Positions 49,201-59,231 of a stretch of DNA of 64,000 nucleotides are shown in pieces (within the stretch, counting starts at the first letter, position 1; every line of letters starts with the position of its first letter). The notes under the pieces were generated by a model that worked only from the letters and a program-made list of their open reading frames with translations, was not told the DNA's origin and did no database searches. Source of the stretch: Gnetum montanum. Its lineage: Eukaryota; Streptophyta; Gnetopsida; Gnetales; Gnetaceae. The position numbers and the translations under genes are program-made. Where the stretch lies: contig MNCI01005374.1 of the NCBI GenBank assembly GCA_015680685.1, positions 277,557 to 341,556 on the forward strand. The letters are read 5' to 3'.

Positions 49201-52200
49201 TGCTAGGCTGAAGCAGGTAGGGGGTTTGGGGATTTGTAGGTTCTAGGATATCATTGATATGAGCTTCCAATGTTTGTTTCATAGGTTTCTGGGTGATCTG
49301 TCCACGACATGATGGATTATTATTATGCAAAATAAGTATTAGAGATGGGAAGTTGGAAGAAATGATTCTTATGTGTGGCGGGCACTATGTAGGCATGCCA
49401 ATCACATGTGCCAAATGGGGTTGGAGGGGGCTACCCCGAAATAGCTAATCATAGGCCGGTACCCCACGTGTCAGGGGTGGAGGGGCTTGTGGAAAGGGAT
49501 ATTGCCTGAGAAAATAAAGATGTTTATTTGGCTGATTAATCATGGGGCAATACCGGTTAGGGTGGTGCTTCGAGGCAAGGGAGTGGAGGTTGTGGACACG
49601 TGTCCATTGTGCATGGTGGCCATTGAGATAGTGATGCACTTTATATGTGAATGCCCCTTTTGCATCATAGTGCTACGTGTAGCTAACCTCATACGTTGGC
49701 AGTTGGACAAGAATTCCAGAGTTGCAGCGATCTTGTGGTCCCTATGGAGGGCTGAGAATTTCTACATTTTTAGAGGACAGCTGTTGCCGCCATTGGCATA
49801 GATTGCGACGGAATGGACATGTCTTTGGAAGGAAGTGTGGGTGACAATGGGGGCAATGCCAACTTTGAGCTCCCTTGTGAAGGTTACCAGGAAAATGAGG
49901 AGTTGTGGTGGTTGGTGGTGCAAGTTGGGTGGGATATTTTCTTGCCCAGGCTTTGGGGGGAACGAGATTTGGAAGGTGAGAGTTTTTTTGTCAATTGGGC
50001 TATGGAGTGCACCTTGTTTCAGGGGGAGGAGATTTAGCTTATTGAAAATTCCGTGGTGGCCTGCTTGGGCATCCTTGTTGCAGGTGAGATTATTTTGGCT
50101 ACTGGTCAGGGATTTCAAGATGTGGGGATCTTTTTCTTTGGGCCCGTTCCTAGGACGAGGAGTGGGCAGGTCTTGAGATCATCCTTGCCGAGTTTGTGGT
50201 AGGCTACTGTTGATCTCGTCAAGAGCTTTTTTGTTCATTTAGGAAATGTTTCTAAGTTGCAAGGGTTGCATTTTACTATAATGCATTACCTTCGTTTGGG
50301 TACTGTGATGAATGCTCCTTGGTTTTTTCTTGACATGTTGTGGTAGGGATGTTGGGGTAGACACTTTGGTTTGATTTTGGCACTCTGGGAAGGGGTGTGC
50401 TTGTCTTGTTTAAGGATGAGAGGCACCACAATCTAGACGGTGTACAGTAGGCGGCGGACCAAGGGTGAGCCATTGGCGGTTGTTGAACTGTCTATTGACT
50501 TTGAGGAGGGGGATGGGGGGGAGGGGGTGTTNNNNNNNNNNNNNNNNNNNNNNNNNNNNNNNNNNNNNNNNNNNNNNNNNNNNNNNNNNNNNNNNNNNNN
50601 NNNNNNNNNNNNNNNNNNNNNNNNNNNNNNNNNNNNNNNNNNNNNNNNNNNNNNNNNNNNNNNNNNNNNNNNNNNNNNNNNNNNNNNNNNNNNNNNNNNN
50701 NNNNNNNNNNNNNNNNNNNNNNNNNNNNNNNNNNNNNNNNNNNNNNNNNNNNNNNNNNNNNNNNNNNNNNNNNNNNNNNNNNNNNNNNNNNNNNNNNNNN
50801 NNNNNNNNNNNNNNNNNNNNNNNNNNNNNNNNNNNNNNNNNNNNNNNNNNNNNNNNNNNNNNNNNNNNNNNNNNNNNNNNNNNNNNNNNNNNNNNNNNNN
50901 NNNNNNNNNNNNNNNNNNNNNNNNNNNNNNNNNNNNNNNNNNNNNNNNNNNNNNNNNNNNNNNNNNNNNNNNNNNNNNNNNNNNNNNNNNNNNNNNNNNN
51001 NNNNNNNNNNNNNNNNNNNNNNNNNNNNNNNNNNNNNNNNNNNNNNNNNNNNNNNNNNNNNNNNNNNNNNNNNNNNNNNNNNNNNNNNNNNNNNNNNNNN
51101 NNNNNNNNNNNNNNNNNNNNNNNNNNNNNNNNNNNNNNNNNNNNNNNNNNNNNNNNNNNNNNNNNNNNNNNNNNNGATGGTGGTGAAACCTTAGAGGCTA
51201 GAGCACCTCGTTTGGAGGTGCTTTTGGCGGCGGTAGAGGAGTCTGAGGCTTAGGCTGAGAGAGCTTGTTGGGAGCGTAGATGGGAAGAGCAGGAGGTGAT
51301 TTTCTTAAAGCAGATGGATGAGGTTGAACGTCGGGTCTAGGATGTAGTTCGGGAGGAGGGGCATAGATAGGACTTGATGGAGGCCATGGCTCGTGAAAGG
51401 CTTGAGGTGGAGCTGTGGACAGAAATTCGACAACAAATGGAGGAGGAGGCACATGAGATGGAAAGGTGGAAGGAGGCAAAGTGGTAGCGTAGAGAGCAGG
51501 AAGTGGAGGAGGAGGAGCAAATTCAACAGAGATTGGATGCTGTTGATGAGCGGGATGCTTGTTTGTGGTCCCGGCAGGGGAGATGCCTATATGCTATTTT
51601 GAATATTGGTAGGGAGGTGCCTTGGAGCTCCTTGCAGAGGCATATTAGATGCCAAGGCTAGGAGTTGCATCTAGACAAAGGGGGAAGTTTTGTTGAGGCT
51701 GCTAGGAGGGCTGTGGCTATCAAGGATTTCCAGGAGGTGTTTTCTTTTGTTAATTTTGAAAGGTGTCGAGCTACGCTCGATGTGATTCATTGTCAAGAGT
51801 AGGCCAACTGCACTCTCTTGCCTCTCTGTAATGATGTTTTGTTTTGTTTTCTTGTGTTGGTTTGGTTTTAGACCATGTTTTGCGGGTTTTCGTGGATTGC
51901 TTGGGGCATTAACCCAGTTTTGACAGTGCAAGCCGGTCCGTGGTTGTGTTTTTAAAAAGGGGTATATCACCACAAGGTTTTGCGTTGTGGGGTAATATGG
52001 TTATGGTGGGCGGGAACTAGGTTGCCCACCATTTTGTGCAATGAGAGTTTTTGAGGGGTTTGGGGAGTGGGGAAGGGAGTTTCTCCCCTCATTTGGGATT
52101 TTTTTCAGTTTTTCATTCATCGCCCTATGGATCTGATGGCAGGGTTTTACTGTATATATCATTTTTTCCATGTTAATATACCCGACTACTTAAGAAAAAA

Positions 52201-55200
52201 AAAAGCACCAAGTGTTCATGTAGAAAGGTAAATTTGTAACATGCAAATGTAAAGAAACGAGCAAAAACATGTCATAATAGAAATAGTTTTGACTGAAAAA
52301 CGATTCATTAATACATATATACATGGAAATATGTATTTGCAAGAGCATGCACACACTTGCTGCACCATGTATATTAACAAGAATCACCAGAGTACAAGAT
52401 TAGAACGTGTCACAGAATGCAGAAAAGTGGAATGCAGTCAACCCAAGTTCAACAGGATAGAATTGGATTTGAATTGAGAATTCAGTTTTCATTATGATAA
52501 CTAGGCTAACGTTTCAAAACATCGACTGTTTTATCTCTTCAAGGGATACGAGTTGTTAAGGTATCCCCCAGACATGCAGTCAATCAATTTTCTCCCTCTC
52601 TGCAAGGTACATATACTTCTAAGGCAATATGGTGCCTCAGCCATTGTTTGAACTTGTAACTTATTGGTTGACAAACCAACTAGTTATCAGTTGAGCTACC
52701 ACGTTGGAATCTCTTCAGGGGCCAGACAAAGATACCAAATTCATTTTTTATGAATATGAAATAGGAGAGATTAATGACTGAATTTGATTGAAAACTTGTG
52801 TGTTGGCAATGAATGCCAACTGTAATTGAAATCAGTTAGTCTCTGTATAATCTTAATGTGAGAACTACCAACAAGGAAATGAGCTATTCGTGAATGAGTG
52901 TTTTTTAGTTTTTACCTATTTAATTAAGCATAAATTTCAATGATCTTTTGTTTGATGTTTGGTTGAAAATGCTAATTATATTATAGTAACAATGACATAA
53001 CAATGACATGGCAAGTGTATGAAGGACTTATGTACTGCAAGATCTTGTAGAATATTGGACACAACCTGATAATGTCTTGAATGTATGTAGTGCTATGATT
53101 TTGACGTAAGTTTTGATTTTCAACCTGATTTTGCTCTCATTATCATGTCCTATAATAATGTCTGTTTTGTACTTCTAATAGCAATAGATTTTGTTAGTAT
53201 CTTTATTACGTCGAGTAGTAAGATATCCGGTGTATTAACTTTCTGTGTCGCTGGATCTGTTTACGGAAATGAGCTGCTTGCAGTGTGTTAAGGACAATTT
53301 GGATTGACTGAGTGGCTTTAGTCTTTTTCCCAAAGATAAAAATGAGACAACTTTCCAATGAAATCAAAGCTTGGCAGACAGTAGGCAGTCTAGATATCCA
53401 CAGCGGATAAAAATGTTTTACCGAATACTTATGGGTTTCTGTCTTAAATGCCTAGAGATGATAGACTTAAAATTGGTGAACGATGAGTCTGTTTTTACTT
53501 TTGAAGCAACGGCTTTATCTCATTCTATTTTCAACAAACTTTCGAGGCTGCTTTTGCAAGATCTGGCATCGTCTGTATAGATGTTTGTCTTCAAATTTTC
53601 ATTTAATTCATCAGCTATTATTGTGTTCTATTTTCATGTAATACAATGACTATTTAGTTTTTCTTATGAAAAACTGGTGAAATATTGTGACTGTTATCTA
53701 TTGCACATTAATTTCGATCCTCACTGCAACTTTAGCCTTGGCAATTATGGTTGCGCGCATGTATTTAAGTTAAAAATTAAATTAATTAATCAATCAGTTA
53801 ATATTTTGGAAATTCAGGGACTAAGGAGACTTGTTTTAAACTACGGAAAGGAGTTGCGTTTTCCTGTTACAAAGAAAGAGCTGATAGCAGAGGTAAATTA
53901 AAATGTCCTCAATACATGCATTTCATTCTTTGCTTTGTATACAACTAGCGAGTTCAGCGAAATTTTAAAACAATCATCAGTAAGCATGCTAAGAAAAGAT
54001 TGTAATTTTTAATTTTTAATTTTAATTTTGAGTTAATTTATGTCGATATTTTCTCAAAAAAAATTTTTAAAAGACTTTTTGGCTGGCTTCGTTATTGCCC
54101 TGTTAAATTAGAGATGATACAGATTGGCATTAGCGTAAAAAATATTCAGATAATAATCAACAAGGTATTGTATCATCCATAGCTTGCATTTTGTTTTTCC
54201 AAGATGTTTTGAATCATACCAGATTCATCATCGGTTGCAGTTAATTAAAATTTTTTAATGATTAAACAGAGAATAAATAGCATTACAGTTGATAGCTAGT
54301 TGAAATGTACTGGGTAATGGTTAGTTTGAAACTATAAAAAATTTTATTTTGTAAGTTAACAAAGTAAAATATAAAAAGAAAATAAAGAAACAATCTTATA
54401 AAGTATAATGGTTAGTTCTAGAATAAGTAAAATAATCTGTAGCCAGGAAAAAAAGGGGAAAGAAAGGTAAAAAACAGTTAACAAGTTTAAAGAAAATGGG
54501 AAAATAGGGAACTAAGTAAGCAAAAATGGTAGCGCACAGAATTTAAACTCACAACCTGTTACTTACAAGGCAAGGTAGTTTCATGTTTAAAACTCCTACG
54601 CATGCTGGTTACAAAGTAGTAGCTTTTCAAGGTGATACCCTTGTACCAGATTACAGGAGGTGTTCTTACAAAATACAGAATAAGGCCTAATACATCATAA
54701 AAGTTAAGATGTAATTAAACTTCAATCGTTAGAACCAACAAGCGATTAATATTAATTCATATAACCAGCAGTAAAATTAAGCGTGCAATAATCAAAACCG
54801 GCATTTTCATACATTAACATTAACACATTTTTAATAAGCCATTTTCAATGCATAACAATCTTTCAATCAACAACCTATATTTTTGTGAGCATCGGTTAGG
54901 AGTGGGTAATAGAAATAACAAGAAATGAGATCTTGGATGGCAACTTACTAAAACAAAGTTTACAATTCCCCCAAACTGAAGTGCCAAGATTGCAGCAACT
55001 CATTTGAATGCAAACATCCATTGAAGCATGACGAACAGTATAAGAGATTTCATTAAATCAAGCATTGCTTGAACGATGCATTGGATTTCTGATAGCAATC
55101 CCAACCCTAATCCAAAAATCTTTTACCCTGAGGTATTTTTATGCCAGTTTATTCAATATTAGTATAGGTTTTTTCCAAGTCCATCTAGAAATGACTCTCA

Positions 55201-57397
55201 TCCATGTAAGTTAGGTTGAGTGTGCAAGGGTGACGGGAGAGATTTGGTGGCAAATCAAGGTGTTTCTAAGGCAAATCAGACTTCTAAACCAAACCCAAGA
55301 AACGTGATTAGGCCAAGGAAATCATGGTGTTATAACAGTTGTTCCAAATTATCAATTTAAGCAATGTCTAAATCTAAAGGAGGGGAAGGGGAAGCAGCTT
55401 GCTGAAGAGAACTGAGCTGCTTTAGGATTCCAACGTACTGTATCTAGGAACAGAACAAACTCAATGGCAACTACTTGGGTTGACTACGATAAAACCCTCC
55501 TTTCCTATAACTGAGTTTTTTTGTTTACAAGTGCTCCTTTCTGTTACTGTAACTGCTTTTTTCCTGTAGAATTTCTTTTCATATTTCTAGCAAAGGTAAT
55601 ATTATTAGCTGAAGAGGAACATCCTTATTTCTAGCAATCCAATAGTGCAGCTTTAGCCTTTGGGCATACGTGCAATTGCTAACTCTGTCTTATGAGCCCT
55701 AAAAGGTCCTCACATGATCTTTCTATAGCTATGGATGGGTTAATTAGGCTATCTACTATTACTTAGGAGTAACTAAAACATTCATTTCAGAATTCACAAC
55801 TCTTCATATTTTTATTATCGACATAGAGCACAGGGGATATTTATAGTGTGCATGATATCCCTGATTTATGGATTAGGTTTTTGTAAGCATGTTTAATTTT
55901 TTAAAGCACATGCTAATTTTATTCAAGAAACAGGGCATAATTGTTGTTCCTTTTTAACCCTGCATTAAACAAACTCAAGTATGAAATTTTTTGAGAAGAT
56001 GCCACATTCATGCAGGCCAAATTAGGTACCACACAACATCCAAACTTCACCATAAAGTACAATTAAATCTGGACAATGAAGCATGCACATGACATTCGTG
56101 TTTATGAAACATAGTTGGGAGATTTTGATTGAAGATATTATTTTTACATTGAGTGAGGGATTCGAGATGGGAACTTTAAAGGATGATGGTATCGTGACAC
56201 TATAGCATCATCATCTAATCGGTATATGCAAATATCATTTTTAGAATTTTAAAATAAGATATGCGTTTCTTAAGGATCACGCACAGTTGCATGTGATGGC
56301 TGCGCTGATGGGATGTGCCGCTATACAGAATGAACTATATCACTTGCAGTTGCAGGAATACACTATGGATTTTCAGAATCTTTTAGTAAAGATGATTAAG
56401 TCACCTGCTATTATGTGGATATGATAGGATTAAATAAAACTGCGCATGAAACTCTTATGCATTTGAGATTTTTCTCTCAATTTAGCTAAAACGACCCAAC
56501 CTGAGATTTTAGTTTCCATATAAAGATCAGAGCTTTGACGACTTCTTGAGAGATTTGAATAAAAATTAATGAAGGTTTTAGGAGCAAAACCGAATGTAAT
56601 CCAAACCCTGTATGCAACATGCATCTATGAAATTCAAAAGAGAAACATGGTTGATTTTAAAATAGTACAAGATCTGGTTGTAGTAAGGATAACTGCAAAA
56701 CTATGGTGAAGTGTACCAAAGGGAATTCTGTATCAAAGGTAGCTAGAAGATCAACTTATCATGGAAACCTTTTGAAGGTTAAAAGAGTCTCCAGGTTACT
56801 ACAATGGTCTCTCCAGAATTTAATACGAATTGCGAGTGAATAAACCGTGAGTGTACCAACGAAACAAACACAAATGTTAGTCATTACAAACTAATTCTGC
56901 AATTTGTATTGATATGTGCGTCCATGAATATGACATTGAGAGCGCTTCATTTTTATACTTGCACAAGAAAGGAATTCTGAGTTTGGTATCCTATCATACC
57001 TTTTGGTGATTTTTGATTGTTGGTGGTGTGGGCAGTGGAAATTGATCTCCACGAGGATAGCTCTACTGCTGGGCCACTGCCTGCGTTACCTCCCATTTCA
57101 AATTTACTTGCATAAATGCTTTCCTTTTTTTTTGTTCCCAGTTTGACAATAATGTCTTTGTTCAAATTCAAAAACATTATTATAAGAAAGGACTTTAAAC
57201 TTCTCTTATTCTTGATTTGTTTTTGTTTTCAGGTTGAGAGACAGTTGCTTGTAATAATTCAACCTGAGAATGTTGTAATGCCTGATGACATAACGCATTG
57301 TGGAACGTACGAAATACCACTACGATTTCCAAGCTCGGTTCCGTTTCCTGCTGGAAAGAAGGAACATATTTTAAAGGTTAAAGTCCAGAGGAGGTGA
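37036..57397 (+). CDS. Organellar ribosomal protein bL9 (probably mitochondrial), five exons
   Basis: This is a large-subunit ribosomal protein of the bL9 family; bL9 binds 23S-type rRNA near the L1 stalk. Exons are 37036-37209, 37307-37441, 37570-37695, 53818-53892 and 57233-57397; all introns are GT-AG and phase 0. The spliced product is 224 residues, close to the ~220 of the Arabidopsis homologue as I recall it. Residues 1-50 are basic ([22 protein letters not shown]) and fit an organelle targeting peptide. Residues 64-83 carry the bL9 signature ([20 protein letters not shown]), the usual later glycine being Ser85. Residues 126-224 form the C-terminal domain ([11 protein letters not shown], then [11 protein letters not shown]). 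ATG 37036 is the first after in-frame stops at 36967 and 36976. No stop or frameshift occurs. Intron 3 is 16,122 bp. A plastid location is less likely but not excluded. Confidence 0.88.
37307..37441 (+). CDS. bL9 gene exon 2 (N-domain signature)
   Basis: Encodes residues 59-103, [10 protein letters not shown] to ARNKRK. The acceptor is TTGCAG|AAT and the donor AAG|GTCTAT, which is weaker than usual. It holds the family signature, including the conserved G-[FY]-x2-N-[FY]-L core. Confidence 0.88.
37570..37695 (+). CDS. bL9 gene exon 3 (acidic linker / helix)
   Basis: Encodes residues 104-145, [10 protein letters not shown] to RRLDRALL. The acceptor is TTTAG|ATG and the donor TTG|GTACGT. It corresponds to the charged helix connecting the two bL9 domains. 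Confidence 0.8.
39140..40093 (+). repeat. Direct tandem duplication, two units of about 480 bp
   Basis: Unit 1 is about 39140-39620 and unit 2 about 39621-40093. Both open with CCAATAATG.TTTTTGTATAGG and share GCCTATAAGTGGATCTTTGA, TGAAGATAGTGATTCACAG and AATTGGATCCTCTTTC in the same order, ending near ACAGAAACRTACCT. There are many scattered differences and small indels, so the duplication is old. No coding potential is kept between units. Confidence 0.85.
40813..41340 (-). other. Two adjacent open frames, unrecognised, next to RTE LINE remnant
   Basis: On the - strand, frames at 41340-41071 and 41016-40813 are basic ([31 protein letters not shown]) and follow the RTE linker region. I recognise no domain. 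They may be decayed LINE sequence or unrelated intron sequence. Confidence 0.2.
41340..43000 (-). mobile_element. RTE-clade LINE remnant (endonuclease and linker)
   Basis: Read on the - strand with frame shifts, 43000-42100 follows the apurinic-like endonuclease of plant RTE elements: [53 protein letters not shown]. The linker toward the reverse transcriptase follows ([36 protein letters not shown]). The reverse transcriptase itself is not seen, so the 3' half is deleted. Full of stops and inactive. Confidence 0.7.
43000..45130. other. Intronic DNA without recognised feature
   Basis: There is a purine-rich AGAGAGAGTAGAGAGAG tract near 44358-44375 and an imperfect hairpin near 43824-43850 (GGGTGATGTACATT against AATGTCACCC). 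No coding family is recognised. Confidence 0.35.
45130..45770. repeat. Reiterated imperfect palindromes (ACCATGACTTGTGGTCA type)
   Basis: Variants such as CCATGACTTGTGGT, GACTTGACCATGACC and CCATGACTCATGGTC recur more than ten times over 640 bases, followed by CTATTTATAG near 45753. The motif is the same as that at 2410-2940. Probably a U3-like segment of another retroelement family. Confidence 0.5.
46223..46299 (+). repeat. 38-39-bp tandem duplication at the LINE 5' end
   Basis: Two adjacent copies of AAAAATGGGCACAAGTTCAG + GAGTGAGTTTGGGGCACG, nearly identical. It could be a tandem 5'-UTR monomer or an event at insertion. Confidence 0.85.
46510..47160 (+). pseudogene. LINE ORF1-like protein: DUF4283-type domain and zinc knuckle (broken)
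   Basis: The first part has [19 protein letters not shown], typical of the DUF4283 RNA-binding domain of plant LINE ORF1. After a few hundred bases comes [18 protein letters not shown], then a CCHC knuckle (CGTYKK, stop, GHLTKDC) at about 47073-47118. Stops occur at 46805, 47094 and others. The family role is RNA binding in the retrotransposition particle. Confidence 0.65.
47550..49810 (+). pseudogene. LINE reverse transcriptase with zinc-binding tail (broken)
   Basis: In order: the linker with [16 protein letters not shown] (47735-47785); LSSMKVG..LRLDGW (48008-48050); [13 protein letters not shown] (48320-48360); [13 protein letters not shown] (48398-48436, catalytic Asp of motif A); [10 protein letters not shown] (48713-48742, YVDD catalytic box); then IDQII.RFTWSG and [11 protein letters not shown] (49.12-49.25 kb); and a zf-RVT tail from [19 protein letters not shown] to [20 protein letters not shown] (49489-49670). 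Catalytic residues are visible but stops and frameshifts are common, so it is inactive. The family role is target-primed reverse transcription. Confidence 0.78.
49813..51800 (+). other. Coding-like stretch downstream of the LINE zinc tail, with Glu/Arg-rich coiled coil
   Basis: After zf-RVT the block continues G-rich and coding-like: open frames at 49813-50037 and 49835-50176. After the gap, 51190-51560 encodes a Glu/Arg-rich heptad-like stretch ([40 protein letters not shown]). I do not recognise this part. It may be an extra 3' domain of this LINE family, or the remains of a second element joined within the gap. Confidence 0.35.
50532..51175. other. Assembly gap (644 N)
   Basis: Unsequenced bases inside the downstream part of the LINE. 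Any reading frame shown across it is meaningless. Confidence 0.99.
52645..52708 (-). repeat. tRNA-like SINE head (different family)
   Basis: On the - strand GTGGTAGCTCAACTGATAAC (A box) and AAGTTCAAAC (B box) lie about 35 bases apart. This is the usual head of tRNA-derived plant SINEs. It differs from the family at 26 and 36 kb. Confidence 0.5.
52715..53817. other. End of intron 3, nothing recognised
   Basis: AT-rich. An open frame at 53371-53580 is not needed for the bL9 protein: exon 3 joins exon 4 in frame and keeps family alignment without it. Confidence 0.5.
53818..53892 (+). CDS. bL9 gene exon 4
   Basis: Encodes 25 residues, [10 protein letters not shown] to KKELIAE (146-170). The acceptor is TTCAG|GGA and the donor [19 protein letters not shown] is the start of the bL9 C-terminal domain. 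Confidence 0.85.
53893..57232 (+). other. Intron 4 of the bL9 gene (3.3 kb)
   Basis: AT-rich. A tRNA-like B-box sequence (- strand GTGAGTTTAAATTC) lies near 54540-54560, possibly another SINE remnant. No coding family is seen. Confidence 0.6.
57233..57397 (+). CDS. bL9 gene exon 5 and stop
   Basis: Encodes residues 171-224, [10 protein letters not shown] to VKVQRR, then TGA. The acceptor is TTTTCAG|GTT. The [12 protein letters not shown] and ILKVKV stretches fit the end of the C-domain. AATAAA at 57405-57410 is a possible poly(A) signal, though very close to the stop. Confidence 0.87.
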   Translation, partial: VERQLLVIIQPENVVMPDDITHCGTYEIPLRFPSSVPFPAGKKEHILKVKVQRR

Positions 57398-57639
57398 CCC
57401 TTGTAATAAAACATTGTAGCACAGAGTCATAGGGCAATGTTCTTTGGCATCTGTTGTAGGTGCTATAGACAACCTTAATTTATGTTGTTCATTTGATACA
57501 TTTGCTAACTGCAAGCATTTTGCAGTTACTAAATTGGGATTTCTTCTCTCTTTTGTATGTGCTGCAATGTCAAGTTTTTGGCCTTTTCGTTGATCAATCT
57601 GCTTTACGTATGGCCTTGTATTGCAAATATGAAACTGTG

Positions 57640-58690
57640 GAAACAGGAACGAAAATTTTGTACCTGGATTCTAATGAGTTTAGAATAGGCAGGGTAGGTC
57701 TTGTCTTAAAGCAAAACAACCCACCTCAATATATTTATGAAGTGCATTTTATATGTAAGATAAGGACAAGTATTTACAAAACATCGGCTATGGATGTTCC
57801 TTTAGTTAATGAAGGAAGTGTTACTATTCTTATTAATAAAAATTGAATTGGAAAAGTTCTGAATTCTGATTTTGACAACCTTGGCAAAGTTATTTGGATT
57901 ACTTGTCATAGTGAAAAAAGGAGACTTTAGACTTTATAATATATATCTCTTTAATAATTCAAATAATTGAAAAGAGGTTTGGAAGTATTTTTTATCTTTG
58001 CCTAAAGTTTCATGGATTATTGGAGAAGATTTAAATATGGTTGAAAGTCATTTAGATAAACTTGGTGATCTATTTTCTAATATGTCTTCTCAAGAAAAAG
58101 AAGATTGGTGCAAGTTCAAAGAAAAAGATTTTCTTTTCTTATGTTAGCTCTTTACTTGGTGTAATCATCAACAACGAAATGAAAGAATTTATTATTGATT
58201 TGATAGATTTTATTTTTAGAAGCCTACAAGGAAAGTAGAAGTGCATACTGATGCTACTTTATTAGACTATATTCTTATTAGCATTTCTCTTTGGAATTAA
58301 TTTTTCCTCTTTTCGAAAGTATGAGCTTTTTAGTATGAATGCTAATATGTTCATAGAACCTACTGGGAAAAATACTTTAAAGTCTTTGTGGTATGTAAAA
58401 AAAATCTTGCTAGTGATATTGGTTGGATTAATTGGTAGAGCTAGAAATTATGCTAGATGGTTTGCAAAGCAATTTGGTAAATGTAAGTGTTAAGTTTAAG
58501 AAGATTTTGCAAAATTTGTAAAGCAAATGCAAATATTTTTAGACTAAAATCCTTTTGATTTTGAAACTCAATAAGCCTCGTCTAAAATTTGTTATGTTAA
58601 ACAATGTTGGGATGCTTTTGAAGCTAAAAGTGCTTTCACTAAAAGTCACATATGTTGGCTAAAAAGTGAAGATAAACCTTGCAATAGTTG
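57640..58690 (+). mobile_element. LINE endonuclease remnant (L1-like)
   Basis: With frame shifts, the + strand reads as the second half of a LINE endonuclease: NEGSVTILINKN, then DNLGKVIWITCHSEKRR, LYNIYLFNNSNN, SLPKVSWIIGEDLNMVESHL (usual form GDFNMVE), EKEDWCKFKEKDF and LFTWCNHQQRNERIYY (58146-58193). The linker to the reverse transcriptase follows at 58.3-58.68 kb (GRARNYARWFAKQFGK). The reverse transcriptase is absent; element D sequence begins near 58690. The open frame 57493-57846 just after bL9 ends inside this remnant and is not a gene. Confidence 0.65.
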
Positions 58691-58704
58691 AGAATAGTTA
58701 CATT

Positions 58705-58776
58705 GATGCATCCCCATGGATGATGTGGGATTAGTTGACACATCTTCATTGACACAAGATAAAAACCCTATAAATA
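58705..58776 (+). promoter_or_regulatory. Internal promoter upstream of ORF2 (element D)
   Basis: ATTGATGCATCC and GACACATCTTCATTGACAC precede CCCTATAAATATG (TATA box 58769-58775), about 460 bases before ORF2. The ATTGATGCAT motif recurs upstream of the TATA box in D's LTR (62330-62404), just as GATATC motifs are shared between LTR and internal promoter in B. Confidence 0.55.
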
Positions 58777-59231
58777 TGTGTGACACTTAGCTCCATTTTC
58801 ACCATTTTTCCAAAGCAGTAGATGAGTTTTTGCCATTTTTGAGAGCCAATTAATCTTTTGGGCATCATAACTTCCAAACTATTTCCTTAATCTCACTTGT
58901 TTTTTGATTTTTCAAGCTACTGGAAGTATGCTTTATGTCATGTTTGCCTTAAACTTTAGGTTTTCCATGGAAAAGTTTTTGAAAATTTTCTAGCTCTCCA
59001 TGGCTAAAACTATTAAAATAATAATCATAAAGGTTTAATACCAACAAACAAACTTTGTTAGCTAGGTAATTATAAAATAATATCACTAGCCTGCAATCAT
59101 AAAATAAGAACTTAAAGATAAACTCTTAATGCTTCAGGAATTAACATAACATGATCTAACAAAGGAAGGTATTGAAAGGAATAAAGATTATGAAGTAAAA
59201 AGCTAATCCTGGGTTACGTTTGTGATCATAG

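Larger units (their letters stand above)
46191..52205 (+). mobile_element. LINE in bL9 intron 3, with probable target-site duplication
   Basis: A G-rich 6-kb block unlike its AT-rich surroundings. It has an ORF1-like part (46.5-47.15 kb), a reverse-transcriptase part (47.6-49.3 kb), a zinc-binding tail (49.48-49.8 kb), a further coding-like stretch to 51.8 kb and a 3' A-run (52194-52204). CACCAAGT before the element (46183-46190) recurs directly after the A-run (52206-52213), inside AAACACCAAGTATG versus AAGCACCAAGTGTT, so it is a likely target-site duplication. The endonuclease domain expected between ORF1 and reverse transcriptase is largely missing (about 47.15-47.55 kb). Many stops. An N gap lies at 50532-51175. 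Confidence 0.75.
37696..53817 (+). other. Intron 3 of the bL9 gene (16.1 kb, transposon-filled)
   Basis: The boundaries GTACGT (37696) and TTCAG (53817) join RALL to [10 protein letters not shown] in frame. Inside: a tandem duplication (39140-40093), an RTE LINE remnant on the - strand (41340-43000), a palindrome array (45130-45770), a LINE (46191-52205) and a tRNA-like SINE head (52645-52708). The stretches 37.7-39.1, 40.1-41.3, 43.0-45.1 and 52.2-53.8 kb hold no feature I can name. Confidence 0.8.

Noticed and set aside
50440-51253. Frames of 248-262 residues across the second N gap
   Set aside because: Most of the residues are unknown bases, so nothing can be inferred from their length.
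53371-53580. Open frame in intron 3 as an extra bL9 exon
   Set aside because: Exon 3 joins directly to 53818 in phase 0 and the protein keeps family-like spacing and length; adding this frame would insert about 70 unrelated residues.
57493-57846. 117-residue open frame just downstream of bL9 as a separate gene
   Set aside because: Its last third (NEGSVTILINKN) runs into a LINE endonuclease remnant that continues in shifted frames to about 58.7 kb. No ORF-wide family match was recognised.
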